From: Bacteroidota bacterium
GTDB lineage: Bacteria; Bacteroidota; Ignavibacteria; SZUA-365
Direction of reading: 5' to 3'
Length of the DNA: 5,974 nucleotides
Assembly: GCA_018224415.1 (NCBI GenBank)
Contig: JAGTUZ010000118.1
Coordinates: forward strand, 1 to 5,974
How positions within the stretch are numbered: position 1 is the first letter of the stretch; each line of letters opens with the position of its first letter. Of this stretch, positions 1-5,974 are shown piece by piece. Under the pieces are notes generated by a model. It made no database searches. It was not told the origin of the DNA and was given only the letters and a program-made list of their open reading frames with translations. Made by a program: the position numbers and the translations under genes.

Positions 1-676
1 CCACGTTTTCCAGCGTGAGTTCGATTTCCATGCCATCGAAGGGCACGACCATCGGACCCCACCAGTCACGGTTGAAGCTGGCGCCCTTGGGATAGATCGA
101 GATGTCGAAATCACCGCGTCCCAGCGCCCGCGAATCCGCCCGCGCGGTGGACGGGTGGGCCCGGCGTTCGCCGTTCACATACAGCCGCTTGCCTGCGAGT
201 TCGACCGTGTCGCCGGGAAGGGCCACACAGCGCTTGACGTAATTCATCACCGATGGCTGTTCGATCATGCCTCCGCCTCCGGGGAATTCGAATACCACCA
301 CATCGCCGCGCTGCACGGATGCGAGTCCGGGCAGGATCTGCACATGCGGGATGCGGATACCCGTCAGCGGAATGGCCCGCGGGGTGCGCAGGCCGTAGAT
401 GAACTTGTTGACAAAGAGATAGTCGCCCACCAGCAGCGTCTCGCGCATCGAGGGCGTGGGGATGCCGAAGGCCTCGATGAAAAAAACCTTGATGAACAGC
501 GCGATGAAGAGGGCATAGAGGACAATGCGACCGTATTCCCCGAACAATCCACGGCGTGGTGCGGACTCCTCCGCCGGGGGGGAGGGATCGCTTTCCGTTT
601 CCGTTACGGGTACATCGTCGGAGTCGGGAGGGGCGGGACTGCCAGGATCGTGAGAGAGAGGCGGTTCCTCTGTCAT
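1..676 (-). CDS. lepB: Signal peptidase I, second tandem copy (C-terminus outside window)
   Basis: A membrane-anchored serine/lysine protease that cleaves signal peptides from exported preproteins on the periplasmic side of the inner membrane. The 225 residues seen begin with an acidic, proline-rich tail of about 40 residues, probably cytosolic, followed by one transmembrane segment (about 50-69). Box B reads IPTPSMRETLLVGD, with the nucleophile Ser77. The general base is Lys148 in NYVKRCVALPGD. The GDNRD-type box is not reached before the window edge. The start ATG lies one base after the stop of the upstream lepB and has no visible Shine-Dalgarno sequence, so translational coupling is likely. 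The next in-frame Met (78) is already inside the active site, so no later start is plausible. The N-terminal tail is longer than in the neighbouring paralogue and contains a C7 run. The family call is secure; a functional difference from the first copy is not shown. Confidence 0.95.
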   Translation of the reverse strand, partial: MTEEPPLSHDPGSPAPPDSDDVPVTETESDPSPPAEESAPRRGLFGEYGRIVLYALFIALFIKVFFIEAFGIPTPSMRETLLVGDYLFVNKFIYGLRTPRAIPLTGIRIPHVQILPGLASVQRGDVVVFEFPGGGGMIEQPSVMNYVKRCVALPGDTVELAGKRLYVNGERRAHPSTARADSRALGRGDFDISIYPKGASFNRDWWGPMVVPFDGMEIELTLENV

Positions 677-677
677 C

Positions 678-1565
678 TCAATTGATCAGGTTGAACATAC
701 GCGAGAATTTGATTCTCTTGAAGAAATTGCCGGGTCCCTGGTCCATCGACCAGTACACCATCATCGGTGTGCCGATGACATACTCCTCGGGGATGAAGCC
801 CCAGAAGCGGCTGTCGAGCGAGTCGTCGCGGTTGTCGCCCATGCCAAACACATAGTCGCGCTCAACAGTGTACGACGTCGTTTTCTTTCCGTCGATCAGG
901 ATCTCGCCGCCGCGGATCTCCACCTCATGGCCTTCGCGGCGGATGAACGTGGCCCATTCGGTGATGTTGTCCATCGACAGCGCGATCACGTCGCCCTCGC
1001 CCGGCACGACCAACGGACCGTAGAAATCCTTGTTCCACGGCTTGCCCGGCGGAAAGATTTTCGGATCCGGGACGTCCGGATTTTCGCGGTGGTTGTAGTA
1101 CATCACACCCGGTGGATTGTCGAAGGGCTTGCCGTTGACGTACAGTTTCTTGTCCTCGATGCGGACGGTGTCGCCCGACACGGCCACGCAGCGTTTGAGG
1201 TAGAACTGGAACTGGCTGGCCTTCACTTCCTCGCGGTATCCTGGGAAGATGAACACGATCACGTCGCCTTTTTCCACTTCGGCGAAGCCGGGCGTATGCC
1301 AGAAGGGAATTTCGATTTCCGTGCCGAAGAGAATGCCGATCAGGGGAACCGTCGGAGGCGTGGTGCCGCCGTAGATGAACTTGTTGACGAACAGGAAATC
1401 GCCTGCCATCACAGTGTTTTCCATCGACCCCGTCGGCACCTGGAAGGACGCCAGCACGAAGCTGTTGAGGATGATAACCGCGATCAGCGCGAAACCGAGC
1501 GACTTGAGCGTCTCCTTGAAGCTGCTCTTGGCCTTGGACGTTTCCTTTTTCCTGTCGTTTTTCAT
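678..1565 (-). CDS. lepB: Signal peptidase I (first tandem copy, complete)
   Basis: A type I leader peptidase of 295 residues, complete. A basic N-terminus (MKNDRKKETS) precedes a single transmembrane helix at about 22-41. Box B follows as VPTGSMENTVMAGD, with the nucleophile Ser47. Lys124 in FYLKRCVAVSGD is the general base. A long beta-rich middle part leads to GMGDNRDDSLDSRFWGF (241-257), the conserved C-terminal box. All catalytic elements are present, so the enzyme should be active. It follows lepA on the same strand after 137 bases and ends one base before a second lepB. The ATG chosen directly precedes the basic, membrane-inserting N-terminus, and I saw no close upstream in-frame start. 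Known family biology places it at the inner membrane, cleaving secretory and membrane preproteins as they leave the Sec or Tat system. Why the organism keeps two adjacent copies cannot be told from the sequence. Confidence 0.97.
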   Translation of the reverse strand: MKNDRKKETSKAKSSFKETLKSLGFALIAVIILNSFVLASFQVPTGSMENTVMAGDFLFVNKFIYGGTTPPTVPLIGILFGTEIEIPFWHTPGFAEVEKGDVIVFIFPGYREEVKASQFQFYLKRCVAVSGDTVRIEDKKLYVNGKPFDNPPGVMYYNHRENPDVPDPKIFPPGKPWNKDFYGPLVVPGEGDVIALSMDNITEWATFIRREGHEVEIRGGEILIDGKKTTSYTVERDYVFGMGDNRDDSLDSRFWGFIPEEYVIGTPMMVYWSMDQGPGNFFKRIKFSRMFNLIN

Positions 1566-1701
1566 GGCAATCCGAAGGTGATAATACGAGGAATTCGTAT
1601 GGAATGGAAGTGCGGAACAGAAGCGGAAGTACGTCGCCGTTCACACGTGGTTACGGGGGGGACGAAGATTTGCCTGTGATCGGATCCGCTGTGTTGCCGG
1701 A
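1566..1701. other. lepA-lepB intergenic spacer with weak hairpin
   Basis: This 136-base spacer has no credible gene. A 6-bp inverted repeat, GATCCG/CGGATC (1683-1688 and 1698-1703, 9-base loop), overlaps the lepA stop codon. It is not followed by a T-run on the minus strand, so it is a poor intrinsic terminator, and read-through from lepA into lepB is expected. A TATTAT sequence on the minus strand (1586-1581) lies only 15 bases before the lepB ATG. It would give a very short leader, so I do not call it a promoter. No Shine-Dalgarno sequence of usual strength precedes lepB. Confidence 0.4.
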
Positions 1702-3501
<1,800 letters not shown>

Positions 3502-3522
3502 CGTCTCGCGGTGTTACAGTCG

Positions 3523-3541
3523 TGTATAGCAAGATAATATA
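3523..3541 (-). promoter_or_regulatory. AT-rich patch, possible lepA -10 region
   Basis: On the minus strand this stretch carries TATATT (3541-3536) and TATACA (3528-3523), 22-40 bases before the lepA ATG. It is the only AT-rich island in an otherwise GC-rich gap, and its distance from the start codon suits a promoter. A CTTTG motif just upstream (3549-3545) is too close to serve as the -35 element. The assignment is weak. Confidence 0.25.
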
Positions 3542-3639
3542 CGGCAAAGTCGGTGATGGCGAAAGGGGGAACAGTGTGCACGCTGCTTCCGATTTGCATC
3601 TCAGGGGCAAAAGCGGAATGTTGCCTCATTGTCACCCTG

Positions 3640-3666
3640 CCTTCCGTTTCCGCGCCAAACCGAAGG
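3640..3666. other. Inverted repeat (10-bp stem, one mismatch) in the methyltransferase leader region
   Basis: CCTTCCGTTT at 3640-3649 pairs with AAACCGAAGG at 3657-3666, leaving a 7-base loop. There is a single internal C/C mismatch (3645 against 3661). No T-run follows on either strand, so it does not look like a Rho-independent terminator. It ends 36 bases before the methyltransferase start codon. It could be a leader hairpin, a protein-binding palindrome, or chance in GC-rich DNA. Confidence 0.4.
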
Positions 3667-3688
3667 GGGGATTCGCTCCATTCTGGAT

Positions 3689-3693
3689 GAGGA
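3689..3693 (+). promoter_or_regulatory. Ribosome binding site of the methyltransferase
   Basis: GAGGA lies 9 bases before the ATG at 3703 and 12 bases before a second ATG at 3706. The spacing favours 3703. It is the clearest Shine-Dalgarno sequence in the window; the other genes have weak or poorly placed ones. Confidence 0.6.
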
Positions 3694-3702
3694 AAAACGT
3701 CG

Positions 3703-4389
3703 ATGATGCTTTTGCGGAAAATCGCCGCCCATCTGCCCGTGTCATGGGATCGCGCATTGCGTCGCGTCAACCAGCGCAGGCAGATCCGGCGGGGCACATT
3801 CGAGACCTGGGAGCCCGAATATCACTTGCTTGAACAGTTCACTGCTGAGGGGGACTGGGTGATCGACGTCGGGGCGAATGTGGGATATTACACAAAGAAG
3901 TTTTCCGACATCGTCGGACCCCGCGGCCGGGTGATCGCCATCGAGCCCGTGCCCGATACCTTCGCCTTCCTCGCCTCCAACGTGCTGTTGTTCCGGCATC
4001 GGAACATCACGCTCATCAACGTCGCCGTGTCCGACAGCGCTGCTATCGCGCGGATGAACGTCCCCGTCGACGCGGCGGGTCTCAAGGATTATTTCGGTGC
4101 CGCGATCACCGATGCGGAGAGCGGATTCTCCGTCCAGACCCTCGCCCTCGATACGCTGGACCTTCCGCAGCGCATCGCCGTGCTCAAGATCGACACCGAG
4201 GGACACGATGACGCCGTGCTTTCCGGCGCCTTCGCGCTGCTGGAGCGGGACCATCCCACGCTCATCGTCGAGGAACCCTCCGACGCCATGGCCCAGCGGT
4301 TGCTGCAGCTCGAATACACCCGTGAGACCGTTCCGGGCTCCTACAACGCCCTCTTCCGCTGGCATCCCGCCACCCAACTCCGGCTCTGA
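3703..4389 (+). CDS. FkbM-family SAM-dependent methyltransferase
   Basis: A class I methyltransferase of 228 residues, predicted soluble, with no signal peptide or membrane segment. Motif I is VIDVGANVGYY (53-63), the SAM-binding glycine loop. The acidic end of strand two is Glu81 in RVIAIEPVPDTF. The FkbM hallmark LKIDTEGHDDAVLSG lies at 161-175, with Lys162, Asp164, Glu166 and Gly167. Members of this family typically O-methylate sugars, polyketides or other secondary or surface metabolites. The substrate here cannot be named, because no glycan or natural-product genes are in view. The N-terminus is short and basic (RRVNQRRQIRR, 20-30). The ATG at 3703 has a GAGGA 9 bases upstream. The gene stands alone on its strand, divergent from lepA and convergent with the SRPBCC gene, which gives no pathway hint and would fit an isolated acquisition. 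Its stop codon is followed two bases later by a tandem octamer array. Confidence 0.9.
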   Translation: MMLLRKIAAHLPVSWDRALRRVNQRRQIRRGTFETWEPEYHLLEQFTAEGDWVIDVGANVGYYTKKFSDIVGPRGRVIAIEPVPDTFAFLASNVLLFRHRNITLINVAVSDSAAIARMNVPVDAAGLKDYFGAAITDAESGFSVQTLALDTLDLPQRIAVLKIDTEGHDDAVLSGAFALLERDHPTLIVEEPSDAMAQRLLQLEYTRETVPGSYNALFRWHPATQLRL

Positions 4390-4391
4390 GA

Positions 4392-4471
4392 GGCGGTGAG
4401 GCGGTGAGGTGGTGAGGCGGTGAGGTGGTGAGGCGGTGAGGTGGTGAGGCGGTGAGGTGGTGAGGCGATGA
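4392..4471. repeat. Tandem octamer array, ten units of GGYGGTGA
   Basis: Ten contiguous 8-bp units fill 80 bases. Units 1, 2, 4, 6 and 8 read GGCGGTGA; units 3, 5, 7 and 9 read GGTGGTGA; unit 10 is GGCGATGA. From unit 3 onward the C and T forms alternate strictly, giving a 16-bp higher-order period. The array begins two bases after the methyltransferase stop and ends on the base next to the SRPBCC stop, so it occupies the whole gap between convergent genes. Because 8 is not a multiple of 3, the TGA of each unit falls in all three plus-strand frames. The minus strand stays open (Ser-Pro-Pro-His-type coding). The plus strand is dense in GG pairs. There is no dyad symmetry and no spacer sequence, so it is neither a terminator hairpin nor a CRISPR array. 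Confidence 0.95.
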
Positions 4472-4936
4472 TCATGCTTCCAGCAGCCGTTTGATTGTGG
4501 CCTGCCGGTGGGCGAACATCTTCCGTATCTCCCGCCGCACGACCAGGCGATCGAGCAGGCGTCCGAGCGCGCCGAAGGGCAGCGCGTACTCCACTGTATC
4601 ACGGAGGACACAGGCGTTTTCACCTTCCGGAAGGAATTCCCGAAGCTGCCGCCAGGCGCGGAAGGGACCGCGCTGCTGGGTGTCCTGCAGGCGTCCTGGT
4701 TTGCCGTCCGCCGGCGGCTCGAACACATCGAAACGCATCAGCCATCGCGTGGAGACCAGCGGCAGCGGACGCACGCGCAGTTCCACCATCGCGCCTTCTC
4801 CAGCCTCGTCGAAGCGCAGGATTTCGACCGTGACCTTCTCCGGCGTGATGCGCAGCAGGTTCGCCGGCTCCGTGTGAAAGGCGAACACCCGTTCCGCCGG
4901 TGCCGCGATATGGATGGATGTTGTGTAGGTATGCAT
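4472..4936 (-). CDS. SRPBCC-fold (START/Bet v1-like) ligand-binding protein
   Basis: A small single-domain protein of 154 residues with the helix-grip fold that encloses a hydrophobic cavity. It opens with TTSIHIAAPAERVFAFHTEP, the first beta strand and cavity helices of the family. It continues with DTQQRGPFRAWRQLREF (85-101) and DTVEYALPFGALGRLLDRLV (113-132). These last two blocks match the uncharacterised SRPBCC group with a QxxGPFxxW and YxLPFGxLG pattern. No signal peptide or membrane segment is seen, so it should be cytoplasmic. Ligand and reaction are unknown; relatives are annotated as cyclase/dehydrase-like or as polyketide or lipid binders, without proof. The ATG at 4936 gives the standard family start. 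An ATG 13 bases further upstream is out of frame. No Shine-Dalgarno sequence is visible. It is read divergently from bioY, and its stop codon abuts the octamer array. Confidence 0.85.
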   Translation of the reverse strand: MHTYTTSIHIAAPAERVFAFHTEPANLLRITPEKVTVEILRFDEAGEGAMVELRVRPLPLVSTRWLMRFDVFEPPADGKPGRLQDTQQRGPFRAWRQLREFLPEGENACVLRDTVEYALPFGALGRLLDRLVVRREIRKMFAHRQATIKRLLEA

Positions 4937-4963
4937 GAGGAATGAACATCAATCGCGCAACGC

Positions 4964-5013
4964 GAATTCCCGTCCGCACCCCGAAGGGATGCCCTTTCAG
5001 GGCGGATGGATTC
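4964..5013. other. Branched inverted repeat upstream of the SRPBCC gene
   Basis: An outer imperfect stem pairs 4964-4977 with 5002-5013. It has about 12 pairs, with bulged bases at 4968 and 4971 and one G/T pair. It encloses a small hairpin, CCC/GGG (4979-4981 with 4986-4988), and a GCCCT/AGGGC hairpin (4991-4995 with 4999-5003). The last two bases of that second hairpin compete with the outer stem. Read on the minus strand, the first small hairpin becomes C-TTCG-G, the extra-stable tetraloop. Read on the plus strand, the outer stem is better because its G/T pair is a wobble. It ends 27 bases before the SRPBCC start codon. It could be a leader RNA structure, a REP/MITE-like element or a bidirectional terminator lacking T-runs. 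I recognise no known riboswitch in it. Confidence 0.4.
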
Positions 5014-5017
5014 CCCA

Positions 5018-5048
5018 TTGCCTTCCTGCGAAAATTCCTTTAATTTCG
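5018..5048 (+). promoter_or_regulatory. Candidate bioY promoter, Bacteroidota-like
   Basis: TTG at 5018-5020 is followed after 20 bases by TAATTTCG at 5041-5048. This is one base away from the TAnnTTTG element of Bacteroidota housekeeping promoters, whose usual partner is TTG or TTTG about 19-21 bases upstream. Transcription would start near 5055, leaving a leader of roughly 20 bases before the bioY ATG. Read as an ordinary sigma-70 promoter it is poorer (TTGCCT, 17 bases, TAATTT). I saw no BirA-, BioR- or BioQ-type operator palindrome. Confidence 0.35.
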
Positions 5049-5062
5049 AAGGACGAAAGGAA
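5035..5062 (+). promoter_or_regulatory. Hairpin that could cover the bioY ribosome binding site
   Basis: TTCCTTT (5035-5041) is perfectly complementary to AAAGGAA (5056-5062). The second arm holds AGGAA, the best ribosome binding site for bioY, although its 14-base distance from the ATG is long. The same first arm can instead pair with AAGGA at 5049-5053, so the two structures exclude each other. A third fold pairs TTCG (5045-5048) with CGAA (5054-5057). If the candidate promoter at 5018-5048 is the real one, the first arm would not be transcribed and the repeat would act only as DNA. Confidence 0.35.
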
Positions 5063-5076
5063 ACAGTGAATCATAC

Positions 5077-5667
5077 ATGCAGATTTCCCAAGAGAACGTG
5101 ACGCTGGATCAGGCGATTACCATCCCGCAGCGGCAGGCGCTGAGCAGTGCGCTGTGGATCAGCGGACTGGCGGTGCTTACGGGCATCGGAGCGCAGATCG
5201 TGCTGCCGACCGTGCCGGTGCCGTTCACGCTGCAGACGTTTTTCGTGCTGCTGTCGGGCGCGCTGCTGGGTCCGCACAAGGGCGCGGCCGCGCAGATGAC
5301 GTATCTGGCCATGGGCGCGACGGGACTCCCGGTCTTCGCCGGCTTCGCGGGCGGCTTCCCCTTCCTGCTCGGACCGACCGGCGGCTATTTGATTGCGTTC
5401 CCATTTGCGGCGTGGCTCACCGGCGTGCTTCTGCATGACGTCTCGCTGTTCCGTCACCTGCCGCGCTGGCTGGCTGCCGCGGTTGCAATGACCGCCGGTA
5501 CCGCAGCGATTTTCGCCATGGGCGTCACGCAGCTCAACTACGTGCTTCTCCACGACTGGAATGCCAGTTTCAATGCGGGCTTCATCTCCCTGCAGATGTG
5601 GGACGCCGTGAAAATCGCCGCCGCCGCCGGGATCTTCGCCGAACTCGGTCGACGCGTCGCGAAATGA
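5077..5667 (+). CDS. bioY: BioY, biotin-specific S component of an ECF transporter
   Basis: An integral membrane protein that binds biotin with high affinity and imports it, usually with a shared EcfT-EcfA module and in some organisms apparently without one. It has 196 residues, normal for the family, with about six hydrophobic segments starting near residue 22. Family signatures are present in order: VPVPFTLQTFFVLLSGALLG (46-65), GATGLPVFAGFAGGFPFLLG (80-99), GPTGGYLIAF (99-108), and near the end a D-x-x-K element, WDAVKIAAAAG, with Asp176 and Lys179. No ecfA or ecfT gene and no biotin synthesis gene is in the window. The ATG at 5077 gives a short polar N-terminus before the first helix. AGGAA lies 14 bases upstream, rather far. 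queE follows after 10 bases on the same strand, so the two are likely co-transcribed. The family is clear; the substrate is assumed from the family. Confidence 0.95.
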   Translation: MQISQENVTLDQAITIPQRQALSSALWISGLAVLTGIGAQIVLPTVPVPFTLQTFFVLLSGALLGPHKGAAAQMTYLAMGATGLPVFAGFAGGFPFLLGPTGGYLIAFPFAAWLTGVLLHDVSLFRHLPRWLAAAVAMTAGTAAIFAMGVTQLNYVLLHDWNASFNAGFISLQMWDAVKIAAAAGIFAELGRRVAK

Positions 5668-5677
5668 CCCCACGGGC

Positions 5678-5974
5678 ATGTCCTCTCTGAACATCAGCGA
5701 AATATTCCACAGCATCCAGGGCGAGGGCAGCCGGGCAGGGTTGCCCTGCGTGTTTGTGCGCCTGCATGGCTGCGGTCTGCGTTGCACGTGGTGCGACACG
5801 CCGTATGCCCTCGACCACCGCAAGGGTGGGGAGACGATGGATACGGGCGACATTCTCTCGCGTGTCACGTCCTACCGTTGCGATTTCGTCGAACTCACCG
5901 GCGGCGAGCCGCTGGAACAGGAAGCGGTGTTTCCCTTCCTCGCCGAACTCTGTGACCAGGGTTTCACCGTGGCG
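5678..5974 (+). CDS. queE: 7-carboxy-7-deazaguanine synthase QueE (C-terminus outside window)
   Basis: A radical-SAM enzyme that turns 6-carboxy-5,6,7,8-tetrahydropterin into 7-carboxy-7-deazaguanine, the ring-contraction step toward preQ0, queuosine in tRNA and, in some bacteria, modified DNA bases. The first 99 residues are visible. The N-terminal substrate-binding motif is EIFHSIQGEGSRAG (8-21). The cluster motif is Cys32-x3-Cys36-x2-Cys39 in HGCGLRCTWCDTPYAL, in the common CX3CX2C spacing, and Asp40-Thr41 follow as in QueE proteins that bind magnesium. LTGGEPLEQ (73-81) is the SAM-binding GGE motif. The ATG at 5678 is 10 bases after the bioY stop. An ATG at 5664 overlapping that stop is in another frame and closes after eight codons. 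No good Shine-Dalgarno sequence precedes it, so coupling to bioY translation is plausible. queC, queD and queF are not in the window. Confidence 0.96.
   Translation, partial: MSSLNISEIFHSIQGEGSRAGLPCVFVRLHGCGLRCTWCDTPYALDHRKGGETMDTGDILSRVTSYRCDFVELTGGEPLEQEAVFPFLAELCDQGFTVA

Larger units (their letters stand above)
3502..3702. other. Divergent intergenic region between lepA and the methyltransferase
   Basis: This 201-base gap lies between two genes read outward, so it should carry control sequences for both. The part next to lepA (about 3523-3541) is the most AT-rich patch and gives TATACA, TATTAT and TATATT on the minus strand. Any of these could be a -10 element for lepA, but I could not pair one with a convincing -35 element at normal spacing. 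The part next to the methyltransferase is GC-rich and holds a hairpin (3640-3666) and a good ribosome binding site. No open reading frame here looks real. Confidence 0.4.

Noticed and set aside
927..1679. Plus- and minus-strand open frames of about 240-250 codons over lepB
   Set aside because: They are alternative frames of a complete signal peptidase gene with all catalytic boxes.
4392..4471. CRISPR array
   Set aside because: The units are 8 bp and directly contiguous, with no unique spacers and no cas genes nearby.
3742..4728. A 328-codon minus-strand open frame crossing the octamer array, with a His/Pro/Leu/Thr repeat peptide
   Set aside because: It is antisense to the methyltransferase, overlaps the SRPBCC gene out of frame, and its repeat peptide is simply the array read on the strand lacking TGA.
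4964..5062. Known riboswitch (TPP, preQ1 or cobalamin type) before bioY
   Set aside because: Some GGGGTGC-like text on the minus strand recalled the TPP family, but the CTGAGA and ACCTGAT signatures are absent, and no preQ1 or cobalamin core was found.
5664..5690. queE start at the ATG overlapping the bioY stop codon
   Set aside because: That frame closes after eight codons; only the ATG at 5678 leads into the QueE sequence.
5071..5868. A 265-codon minus-strand open frame opposite bioY and queE
   Set aside because: It is antisense to two clear genes, with a charged low-complexity composition and no domain.

Overview
The window looks like ordinary chromosome from a GC-rich bacterium with six protein genes, two of them cut by the window edges, and no RNA gene, insertion sequence or prophage that I can recognise. 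The best guess for the source is the Bacteroidota/Ignavibacteriota/Chlorobiota side of the FCB group. That guess rests on the lepA-lepB-lepB order, the general lack of strong Shine-Dalgarno sequences, the style of the signal peptidases, and one candidate promoter resembling the Bacteroidota TTG/TAnnTTTG type. It is an inference and not a firm placement.

Left part (1-3501, all minus strand): lepA (translation elongation factor EF4) is followed by two consecutive type I signal peptidase genes. The first is complete. The second starts one base after the first one's stop codon and runs out of the window before its C-terminal boxes. The three read as one operon linking translation on the ribosome with removal of signal peptides at the membrane.

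Middle (3502-4936): a 201-base divergent gap separates lepA from a plus-strand FkbM-family SAM-dependent methyltransferase. That gene converges on a minus-strand SRPBCC-fold protein. The gap between the two stop codons is almost entirely a perfect-length array of ten 8-bp units, GGYGGTGA, in which C and T alternate at the third position. This is the most unusual non-coding sequence in the window.

Right part (4937-5974): a 140-base divergent gap holds an imperfect branched inverted repeat (4964-5013), a candidate promoter and a hairpin that could cover the ribosome binding site of bioY. bioY encodes the biotin-binding S component of an ECF transporter. It is followed after 10 bases by queE, a radical-SAM enzyme of the queuosine/7-deazaguanine pathway, which is cut by the window end. 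The two are probably co-transcribed, though their pathways have no obvious biochemical link.

I found no convincing new multi-gene system. The items most worth checking are the octamer array, the branched repeat upstream of the SRPBCC gene, the possible control hairpin before bioY, and the bioY-queE pairing.
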